Assembly: GCA_031308135.1 (NCBI GenBank)
Contig: JAHLJT010000631.1
Span: 220,327,584-220,391,583 of the forward strand
Direction of reading: 5' to 3'
Origin: Acheta domesticus
Taxonomy: Eukaryota > Arthropoda > Insecta > Orthoptera > Gryllidae
DNA: 64,000 nucleotides
Notes under the pieces: generated by a model
The model's database searches: none
What the model saw: only the letters and a program-made list of their open reading frames with translations
Told to the model about the DNA's origin: nothing
Made by a program: the position numbers and the translations under genes
Shown here: positions 33,616-44,700 of the stretch, one piece after another
How positions within the stretch are numbered: position 1 is the first letter of the stretch
How the letters are laid out: each line of letters opens with the position of its first letter

Positions 33616-34360
33616 AGCCGACCTTCCTTATACGAATGAGTCTCTACTCATCCGTCACTCATTTGAAAATAGGGACTCTTTTTGAATCGGGATCTCTTAC
33701 TTCAGTTCAGGGACTCTCAATATAAGAAATGACTATGAATTCGACCCTAAATATTCACAGGCAGGGTGTTGTTCAAATTGTTGATGTACACTCATCGCTC
33801 GTTCAATATCTGAGACTACATTTGCGTAGTATTAGCTACATTCCATCAGCAGGTATAACAAGATATATTGGTTTACATGTTGGCTAATGTCACTGATTTG
33901 ATAATAATGGATGTAATTTCTATTACATCCACTAAGTATCCAAAGCCGAGATGACAATACGATGGGATCCCAGACACAGCAAAGGATCGAGAATCATACA
34001 CGCTGAGGACGTAAAACGTGCATGGTCATGGAAATGCAGTATTTTCTGTAATAACTTTTCTCCAGATATCCTTCTGTGCGATGTAATCGCACGGGTTCAG
34101 CTAGTTTTATATTATTATCTTTATGTTAACTCGTTTAACGGTAATGCAGGAACCACTGTTCACTTAAGAATATTGAATAAGTTATAATAGAATAATATTT
34201 ATCACAAATATTTAATTGTAAAAAGCTTATTACTCGGCACATTTGATTAGTGATGACAACGTTTACACGTATGTTCCTTCACTGAAAAATCACCTTTATT
34301 TACCAACAACAGGCTCCAAAAAGATTACATTTTATAATACTCTTATATTTTTGGTATCTA

Positions 34361-35315
34361 CAGTCGACTCCGGTTATAGTAGACGTCTTGGGACTAACAT
34401 TTTTAGGTCTCTATATCAGAGGTTAACTATATACGATAATGCCAAAATTAAATAGAATTTCTCCACAAAATTGATTTTATTAATATAGGGATACAGCAAG
34501 TTACATTAACATAAAAAAACTGAAAATTTTAAGATCTTTATGTGTCCTTAAAAATCAATTATTTTCAATTATTCGCTTCGTATATTTTTATTAGTAATTT
34601 CTCTAGATCCTTCTCCAAATTTCGTGCTCTCCCCGTTCTTGATTCTGCATTGTACACTGTCGCTAAGTATTGTAGTGTAGTAATGACTACTCTTCAATGC
34701 CTCTTCTACTGTTGGAACACCGTTCAACTTTCCAAAGACCCTTTTACTCTCGTCGAATAGTCTATGAGATCCTTTCGGTAACAGGATGGTGGCTGATGAA
34801 AATAATAGCTTTTCTGCACAGTGTCTCCAGGCTGTGGGACGTGAAAGTCGCGCACTCCTTGTCGGCTATACCCACAACAAGGTTTGTCCCGCGGAATATC
34901 ATTCCAAGCTTGAAACTGAAGCAACCAATCGCGCGTCGCCGCCGCAAGTTGTATCCCACGCAGGGCACTGTCTTTGTTTCCGCAGGGAAACTGAGTGGCG
35001 TAAGGTCATCAGTAAGGCCTACAGTCTATGTTCGCTACCTTCACCTCAGGGGAGACTTCTTCGAATATGACCTATGACCAACGATATATTTCTCAAGCTG
35101 CCTGACGAAATTTGTAACACTGAGGTGATATATTCTTTTCCAGGAGGAGATTTTTTGCAAGTACGTTGTTTTTCCTGCATTCACTGTAGCCGAGGTCCAG
35201 GTTTAATATAACTTCTTATGCGTATCTGTAACGTAAGTGTAACGGGACCAGTGACGTTAGTTCACTGTAACCATGGGTTCACTACATACGAGTTCACTAT
35301 AACAGGATTCCTCTC
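34361..35315. mobile_element. Possible pogo/Tigger-like element
   Basis: The left edge TA/CAGTCGACTCCGGTTATAG is the typical start of pogo-Tigger inverted repeats. The right edge CTATAACAGGATTCCTCTC/TA is a weak inverse. The interior has longer than average open stretches on both strands (34697-35077 plus, 34724-34968 minus) but no diagnostic transposase block. Confidence 0.35.
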
Positions 35316-35520
35316 TATGTTGATTTAAACGATGAATCAATGCCGGAGCAATACAACTTCATGCAAACCGTAATTGACATTATGTGTTGCTTAAAAATCA
35401 TTAAATGTTCTACGTAATGGCAACATTTCCCATTTCTTACACTTACGAATTTCAAGTATCCTGCTTCATACTTTTGCTTTTTCCTTGTAAAGGATGTCAT
35501 TTCATTCCATTTGATAGCTA

Positions 35521-35794
35521 TCAATTTGAGCTGTGAAGAGGTACGTTAGTGCTTTGCGTGTTAGATGATGCTGACTGGTCCAAATTTCGTATGCAGAAGC
35601 TTGGCAGCCGTTCCCTGAGCGCGTCGAGAACGTCTCTCTTGCAGCAACAGGCTGCGAAGACGCCCAGACCTCGAAGAACGTTAACTGCATCCACGAAAGT
35701 CATGGCGATGTCACCTGCTTTCGTGGCCCACACCACCACCTCCAGCACCCAAGTCACTCCCATCAGCGCGAACAGCTTTGCGTAAATCAGCAGC
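35521..35794 (-). CDS. Methuselah-like gene 1, terminal exon with TM6, TM7, C-tail and stop
   Basis: 274-bp last exon with acceptor ttgtccccag. It encodes 90 residues and a TGA stop. TM6 is LLIYAKLFALMGVTWVLEVV; the K-L-F-x-x-MG-x-TW-x-LE pattern is a Methuselah hallmark. TM7 starts AMTFVDAVNVLRGLGVFAA and is followed by CCKRDVLDALRERL, matching the conserved N-x-L-x-G-x-x-x-F and K-R boundary. The short tail ends in Ser/Asn-rich sequence. A second copy of its first ~80 bases lies immediately upstream (35795-35899), described separately. Confidence 0.88.
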
Positions 35795-38700
35795 CTGGGG
35801 ACAAAAAATGTCTGTGAGGCCTCCACCTGTGACACATATAACACCTCCAGCAGCCACTTCTCGCTCGTCAGCGCAAGCAGCTTCGCGCACAGCAGCATCC
35901 TGGGAACATAAAATGCCCGTAAAGTCCCGTTACACATACACCTGTATATTCGCTCCACATGTACAAATGTGTAAAGAAACATGAGTATTCAAATGAAATC
36001 AAACGCTTCAATGGAAGTTTAAAGTAAATAAATATTATACACTTTTACAATTGATATTTAAGAAACGGTGGAACGTGTTTCAGTGGCGCTTAACGTGACA
36101 ACGCCGAATAAATTTTGGAAAAGTTACTTTGATGGGGTTTTGAAAAAGTACCTGTATTGAAATGAGAACTGTCAGCCATCTCGTGTGTTGTATTTTTATG
36201 TATATGTGAATAGGGTATAGAACGCCATCTTGTGTATTGGTAAATAATGATAAATGAATAAATTAAAAAATGGAGACTCGTAATGGAAATCAAAATTTTG
36301 AGACCACAACTGGTGATTGGTGTTTGAATTGGTTAATTTCTGCTTCAGGCGAATAGGAATATAATCGGTAATAGTAGTGAATAGTAATGTTAATATAATT
36401 ATTAAAAATAAGGCAAATGTTTATTCCGAGGCTATTCGAGGAGGAAATATCACGAATCGCAGTGTTCGAGACAATACACTGTGGCGCGGTGATGGTGTAA
36501 TGGTTAGCGTGTAGGACTGTTATACCTAAGTTCGCTGGCTTAAACCCGATCGAAGCCTGGAGTTTTAAGGGCAAAAAATTCCTTCGTACGCCTTCCTTCG
36601 GAGGGGAAGTAAATCCATCCGGCTGTCCCGTGTTAGTAAATTTACTTCGTGTAAAAGATACTCAAGCATAAATGACGCCCCTGAGCAACATTCAAACTCG
36701 CCTGTTTCGTCGCCCCACCTTCTTCCTCCGCTAGTTGGTGAAAGGAGCATAGCGAAATTTGCATGGTCAGACGGAAGAGCAGGCCCCATGGCCTGAATCT
36801 CGCCACGTAAAATAAGGCAATTCAATTCAATACACAAAGATCGTTTGTAGCAAGGACTTGTACAAAAAAACTCGTACCAAATTATGTGAAGTTTGTTGCT
36901 GGACATCAACAAATCTGAAGATACATACGATAAGTTACAAGACAATGATTCAGAATTACAAGTTAAATTTGAGAAGCTTGATACTAGTGAAAAACTCGAT
37001 AATAAATATTAATTAATGAATAATAGTAATGTGAAAGTAAGGGAAAATCAAACAATAGTAATAAAAAATTATCTCGAGAATTACAGGAGATAGAACGCGA
37101 AATTCAAGGCACCGTTTCTGAGATAAGATAAAAAATGTTAAAAATCCGGACAGATCCGGAATGATTAAAGATCCGGACAAAAAGCAACGATAGCTAACAT
37201 AAACGCAAAAATTGTCACGTTCACCGCAGAATTTGAGATCTCAAAATGCGATCAGGAAAATTATATAGGAAATAGGAACGCCAATATTCATGTCGTTGAA
37301 GAAACTGTAGTGAAACATTCGTAGATGCATATATGGAACAAGTACGCCAGACAGCACGACAACTGAAGGAACGATTGATATCGTAGAAGCTACGAAGGAA
37401 CGATTGATATCGTAGAGGCTCGTAGAAGCTACGATCGAGAGAATCGAGGTAATCATTGAAAGAAGGTTCTGTGAGAAATTGGAAAACAGGTGGATAACAG
37501 TCAAATGCAGGCGGAAACGGTTGATTTGAGAAATAGAATTGCAAATTTGGAAAGAGAAATTTGTATCTTACAAAAGAGAGAAAGCGAAATTGTAGCTGCT
37601 GTATTTCATTTGACCAGTGATTTGAAATTTCATGGGGAGGTACGGGAGCAACCTTGGTCAGTCGAACCAAAATTAAAAGTTATGCTTTTTAAATAACTTT
37701 CCAAAACAATTAAAATTGCATTTTAATTGAGAAGGCAATGTCACAAAAAGCACGCGTATGTTGAAAACATTAGTACCCAAACCAACCAATTTGCTGAATG
37801 GAAGGACATTTTTTGAAACAGAGATTGGAACGAAAACCACAAATTTGAACGATTTCAAGTGAAGAGGTGAACGATAACGAGAGGAGGGTACCAAGTTGAT
37901 AAGCGATTTTGCAAAACGGAAAATTGCTGACTTTATAGCTTATGAGGGTAAATGTAGGGATTAGAATAATAATTGAATTACCTAAGAATATTCAAAATGT
38001 ACTATGAAAGTGTATACCAAATACATTAGAAGAACAGGTAAAATGATTAAAATCGTTCAATCAGACCTTGATTAGGTACTGAATCAAAACAAACAGAAAC
38101 AAATACGTTATAGCAAAATGTAAATCGGAAAATGCTAATCGATATAAACATCAGCAGAATGTACACAGGGTGGAATAAAACCATATGCAGAACGGAAAAC
38201 AGAAGAGGAACTCATAATCGTCAAGAGGATACGCGAGGAGGAGGAAGCGATCCATGACTTGAATAAAGAGGAAACACCAAAAAAAACCTTCAGACTAGGG
38301 ATATTGCAAATTAATATACGATATCTCTAATTCCATAATAATCTTGATGTTACTTCTTGGTCATTAGATACATTATTGTTTGTCAACATTTCCGTCGACA
38401 TGGAACACATAGCTTGTAAACGTAGAGTCAGTTTAACTTGTCTCAAAATTTGTCACACTTCCTCCCGTGTTTTTGTAAATTAAGAGAGATTGAACAAAGA
38501 TCGGAGATCATTCCTTGTTTCATTTACCTTTAATAAAGCACTAGTATCAATTCTCAGGTTTAAACTCAAGACGTATCCTAACTAAATAAACGCGCCGAAG
38601 CCACTACTCAAATTAGCACATGCTATTTTCATCATGCAATATGAAACAACGATTGAGTAAGTGATCTCAGATACAACAAAAATGCAGACGTTCGGAAGTC

Positions 38701-41700
38701 AAACTGTCAGTTGCTGATCATACTAATCATATCTTCTTTATTTTCTTCATTTTGTTTGTAGAATACGTAAAACATTACCAAAATATTAAAAATGGTTAGT
38801 TTAAATTTTTCTTAAAAGTGTTCGATTTGGCAGGGAAAACGCATTGCGAATGTATGAAATCTCCTTAACTCACCAGAACGTGCCCCACCAAACAGAGACG
38901 CATGACAAATTGCTTGTCAATCAGGGCTAATAATTGTGAAAAAACACACACAAAAATAAATGCAATTGTAGACTTCTGCGGCCAGTATCATGTGAAGATT
39001 CTCGACTGTCTGTGTGACGCCGTATCGTGAACATTGAGGCCGACGTTTCGACCAATCAACCGTGGTCTTCTTGAGGACAGGTGCGCAACTAGAGCTCTGC
39101 AATCAGGCGAAAACAACCACTCGAGACTCTCGGGCTCCACGCCGACGCTCGTCGAAGGGAGGGGGACCTTGCTCGGGGGGGAAGAGATAGCTGTTTAACG
39201 GACACTTCGACCGGCCGCCTTGCGGCTCCCGCCGAGACTCGGGAGTCGCCGAGCGCCCGAGCGCTCGAGCGCTCGAGCGCTCGGCCGCTCGGCCGGCGCA
39301 GGACTGCTCGGTGGCTTCACCCCTCAATACAAGTACGGGATATAAAGTCGCCGCACGTAGTNNNNNNNNNNNNNNNNNNNNNNNNNNNNNNNNNNNNNNN
39401 NNNNNNNNNNNNNNNNNNNNNNNNNNNNNNNNNNNNNNNNNNNNNNNNNNNNNNNNNNNNNNNNNNNNNNNNNNNNNNNNNNNNNNNNNNNNNNNNNNNN
39501 NNNNNNNNNNNNNNNNNNNNNNNNNNNNNNNNNNNNNNNNNNNNNNNNNNNNNNNNNNNNNNNNNNNNNNNNNNNNNNNNNNNNNNNNNNNNNNNNNNNN
39601 NNNNNNNNNNNNNNNNNNNNNNNNNNNNNNNNNNNNNNNNNNNNNNNNNNNNNNNNNNNNNNNNNNNNNNNNNNNNNNNNNNNNNNNNNNNNNNNNNNNN
39701 NNNNNNNNNNNNNNNNNNNNNNNNNNNNNNNNNNNNNNNNNNNNNNNNNNNNNNNNNNNNNNNNNNNNNNNNNNNNNNNNNNNNNNNNNNNNNNNNNNNN
39801 NNNNNNNNNNNNNNNNNNNNNNNNNNNNNNNNNNNNNNNNNNNNNNNNNNNNNNNNNNNNNNNNNNNNNNNNNNNNNNNNNNNNNNNNNNNNNNNNNNNN
39901 NNNNNNNNNNNNNNNNNNNNNNNNNNNNNNNNNNNNNNNNNNNNNNNNNNNNNNNNNNNNNNNNNNNNNNNNNNNNNNNNNNNNNNNNNNNNNNNNNNNN
40001 NNNNNNNNNNNNNNNNNNNNNNNNNNNNNNNNNNNNNNNNNNNNNNNNNNNNNNNNNNNNNNNNNNNNNNNNNNNNNNNNNNNNNNNNNNNNNNNNNNNN
40101 NNNNNNNNNNNNNNNNNNNNNNNNNNNNNNNNNNNNNNNNNNNNNNNNNNNNNNNNNNNNNNNNNNNNNNNNNNNNNNNNNNNNNNNNNNNNNNNNNNNN
40201 NNNNNNNNNNNNNNNNNNNNNNNNNNNNNNNNNNNNNNNNNNNNNNNNNNNNNNNNNNNNNNNNNNNNNNNNNNNNNNNNNNNNNNNNNNNNNNNNNNNN
40301 NNNNNNNNNNNNNNNNNNNNNNNNNNNNNNNNNNNNNNNNNNNNNNNNNNNNNNNNNNNNNGATCGCAACTCTTCATTAATTGTAATCGAAAGAAAATAC
40401 AATTTCAATTAAACAATTAATTTATTGAAAAGTAACAATTTATCGATTAACTGGAAATAACTTTATAGAGACAAACAAACATTTTTTGAAAGACTGAAGG
40501 CAAAGACTGAAAATAAATTTAAACTTTTATTGCATGAATTTTTATATTTTTTTATATTTATAGTACTTAAGGAAAAATAATTTGTTTCGTACCAATTGTA
40601 ATGCCATTTAAGTTTCTTACAAACCCGAATATAAGGTATATTTATTAAATACAATGAATATTTGGTCATAATTTTACGAGTATATAAGAAAAACGCATAT
40701 GCTAAACAAAAGTGAGATGGGTACTGTTTTCCTTGCGTCAAAACGTCTTGTCGTCATTGGGCGTACTAATTTATTGTGAAATAGTTGATGTAAGCCGCCA
40801 TGGCCTCTGAATTTGTCGACTCAGTCGGCGGCCAACAACAGCAGTCACAGCACATCAGCCTATTCAACTCAATAATTCAAAATACATTATTTACTATTAT
40901 ATACACACGTTTAACATTATTTTAAATTCTGCAAAATTATGTATTCACGAAATGATGCATATAAAATTTTATATGTACAAGTACAATATTTTTTAATTAC
41001 TCCATTATTTTTCGTTTCAATACAAGATAAGCGATTAATTGTAATTAAAAAATCGTAAAAGCTGAAATTGTGAATCATTGACTCCTGTGGAGTAGTATTG
41101 AAGCTCCACGAGATCCCCTTCCTTTGGGAGAACTACTGAGAACAGCGTGGCAGGAAGCGATAACAAAGGTTGCGCAAAGTGACTCGGTGGCCCCCACGCA
41201 GCGCGGCATCGCCTTTGCGACGAAATTTCCAGGAAAGGACAGGAAGCAGTTGAAAGAGAAGGGTCGAGATATGTGCACAAAGTTTTCCTCGAAAGATATT
41301 GAGAAGCTCGCAAGATTATAAATAAAACTAAAAGTACAATGAGCTCAAAACAATGCTTGGGTGACTGAGGCACCCCGCGCGCCTACTGCCGGGTTAAGAA
41401 ACTAAGACCTGCTTTTCAGATGCCTGAAAATTACAACAATGCCAACAAAAAATATTTGGAAAATGCCAACAAAAATACAAAATTGGAAGACAAAGGTTCT
41501 AATAAATTTCATTGCTCTTGCATCTGAATTTAGCAGAGCATTTGTATTTACACCATATAAAAAGAAGAAAAAATTAATGATTTTATGTTCATTAGAATAA
41601 AATAGGCAATTTCCGAAACATCCAATGCCTAGTCATTACAAAGAACGGAATTTATCTTTAAAACGTTTGAATGCCTTTTCTTTGAAGTCACAGGCAGAAC

Positions 41701-44700
41701 TGCAATAGATCTACTTGAGGTTCTCCAGTGCGTCCGAGGAGTCGATTTTTAAAGCTTTTTATTCAATTTTTTATATAAAACAGTTATTATTTAAAAATTA
41801 ATATTAAAATTCGTCTATGTATTAAATTTTGAAAAAACGAAATTATTGGTCATTTATTTTAAAAACCATCCAACTCCTTCCTTTTCCTGAAACTTGGCAT
41901 TATATATTTACTCCGATGTGTCGACCGATTGTTACGTGGCGCAGTTCGGGATCCGCCGGCTGTCGACAACCGGCCGAGTCTCGGTCGGCCGCCGGCTCCC
42001 GGGAGTCCGCAATCGGGTGCGAAGGACAGTCGAGCGCGTGGTCTCGAGAGAAGAGAGGCGAGCGAGAGCTGGTCGGTAAAAATCGCGGAGAATGTAGACC
42101 TCTATGCGCAACGCCACACCGTTCCTTCTCTCCCCCTCCCGATACCATCGCTAGGTCCCGCCTGATTGGCCGGCTAACCAGACAACCAAATCCTGAGTCC
42201 AACAGATGCACACAGCATGGAAAACGCGAGCGCCCCTCAACCTGGCGCTCTCTTGCCATGAAGAATACCACAAAAGAATGGTCGAACCGTCGGCATCAAT
42301 GCCCTCGACGCGGCGTCACGCAGACAGCCGACAGCCGTCCCACCCAAATATAGGTTCCAGATGCGCCCCTTCGCACTCGTATGTAAAATTAAGCGGAAGG
42401 ACTAGATCGAAATAACTATTCTCGATCAAATAAATTTAACGAGAATGTTGATAATTTATACAAATATATTTCGTCGCGTATCTATGTTATACTTTATATT
42501 TCGCTTACTATCAGGCTTGTAATGCTGTAACGTAGTTTCAGAAACTGACAGTTCTAGTTTGGGTAAACTATATTTTCAGATTTAAAACAATGATTTACAA
42601 CGTGTGGAGGTTTCTCATGGGTCGAGTTTTTATTGTTTAATAGCTTAACTCTCATGTTCATGAAATACGAAATTTTCCCCCTTGGAAATTTCATTTCAAA
42701 AAACATTTTAGAACTGGCGCAGAATTTTAGAAATGGCGCAGAATTTCCCGGTTTAGTTTTCTATTTCCTTTGATCTCAGCTAGCTCTTCGGACTTGCCAC
42801 ATACTCTTGTCATCTGCCATCTATCGCCGCCCAAAGTACATTTTTTTAATTTTTCCGTTTCTCTATACAGAACGGAAATATTATTTTAAGAATATTAAAG
42901 AACAGTGAAACCTCGTCCTAAAGGGAAATTTTCTTTGAAAAATGTGGAGCCGTTCTTAATAAAATGGCGTTTAAACGCTTCTGTAAATTCGAAATTTGAA
43001 GCTCTTTTTCACACAAAAGTTTTTGAGTTTTTGAAAAACTTCATTTGAAGTCATATAAAGCATATTAACTTAAAAATACAGTAGTGTTGACAAATTGTTC
43101 AAAACGTGCATATTAACGGTGTGAGAGATATTTAAAAAAATCATATTTGTATAGTTTTTGAAAAAAACAAAAGTACACCAAAATGAACTTTACGTCCTAT
43201 TAAATAGTGCAATTAGCAGTATCGTTACAAAAATTCGAAGAAAAATATTGAAGTAAACGGGAGAGTATAAACAACTGAAAACGAGCTTACCAAAATTAGT
43301 GTCACGAAAAATCAATTCATTTCTAATATTAACTCTGAGAATATCTAGTACAAACTTGTTTTTATTAACTGTCGAAATTCATTGAATGAATGTACCTTTC
43401 TCGCCGTTTTCTGAAAGCGCCACCGGTAAGACTGGTGTCTTTGTTTTTCAGCATGCCTCGTCTATCTCGGTCAGCTGCGCGTAAGCGGAACATCGTGTAG
43501 GAGAACATGAGGACGTTGGCCAGCAGCAGACACGCCACCGGGCCGTAGTAGTAGACAAATATTGACTGCTTAGCTGCAACAGAACAATACCTTTTCTCAA
43601 TCACGCGTTGTTTGAAAAAGATAAGCATTAGCAATTTTTATTAATGTAAATCAGAACTTAAAACTAATATATCGCCTTTAAGTTTTTGTAATTGATGAGT
43701 TTATGAAAGTTCCAAATGATTTATAGACAGTCGTAATGATTACACATATATTTATTATCTTGGCAACGTTTCGGAGACTATATGTGTCTCCATCATCAGG
43801 CCTGTAATTATATTATAATGTCATACCCTATAAGATGAAATAGTAAAATTACAAAATATCAAAGTTTTAAATATCTACTAACTTGCATTAATTTTTAATT
43901 ACACTACACTAAATAAATTGAAGGTAAGTACGTAGTAAAAGAAATTCCATACTCACATGAATTTGTAGATTATAAAATTTATTCTTTTCTTATTCTTTAT
44001 TATTCATTATTCATCATGAGACAAGTCCACTCTTACTTCTTAGAGAGTACGGACATGAATGTTCCTGTGTCTCAAGAATTATGGGAGGGGTAACTTTATT
44101 TTTGTAATTGATTTTAACATTAAGTAATTGATTTTTTCACAGGGTTACTCTTACAAGCTTTCGGCTCTATTTTTCAGATTATTATATATCTGAAACTACT
44201 TTTTAAAGAAGAAGAAATTAGTTTTGAACGTTTGAAAAAAAGTTTAGGTGGACAGCTCTCTTTACAGCACATGGTATCGTAATATCGCTTTTAGAATTGT
44301 TTCAAAAGTGATCCCATTTCTATTACTTTCATTAGGTTGGTTCAACGTCAGCAGTGTACTAATTGATTTTTTGATCATGTAATGAATATGTACAATAGTT
44401 TCTTTATGATCGAAAAGATACATCGTATCTTGCTTGTATATATTCAGGTATTTACACTGGTGAGTGTGAAAATTGCAACGCCAAAAAGTGACATATTATT
44501 CCAATGAAATTTATTCCACAGATTATGAATATCACAATATATCAACGATTCGAATTAGAGAACTGTACCTACATTGTGACCTTGTGAATTTAGTAATGTA
44601 TGAAACCGCCACGCCCTATCATAGAACCTACAGGCGTGATGGCATGGGTTGAAAGAGAACCTGGATATGTTGCTGAGGAACACACTGCCAGGCAGTTTCT

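Larger units (their letters stand above)
30569..34106. mobile_element. Candidate TIR-bounded element, CTAGCTGAACCCGTG ends
   Basis: Left end ctagctgaacccgtgtgatt and right end (inverted) ctagctgaacccgtgcgatt, with similarity continuing for ~75 bp (AGAAAAG, AATACTGCA, TTCCAT). Inside are a partial ~200-bp tandem duplication (from 30661 and 30868, sharing GTACTATTATCTA and ATGTTAT) and a related stretch near 33760-33900, and the copy-2 retroelement. No transposase frame was seen. No target duplication could be set with confidence. Confidence 0.42.

Noticed and set aside
35549..35984. Plus-strand frames opposite the TM6-TM7 exon
   Set aside because: Shadow of the receptor exon; no motif.
36493..36552. 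Functional tRNA gene
   Set aside because: A and B boxes are present but no full cloverleaf or acceptor stem; the unit has SINE ends and a target duplication.
39103..40420. Open frames of 363-424 residues across the gap
   Set aside because: They consist almost entirely of unknown residues from the 1000 N.
41829..42415. Overlapping frames on both strands up to 174 residues
   Set aside because: GC-rich non-coding repeat with a ribozyme-like motif; frames are mutually exclusive and unrecognisable.
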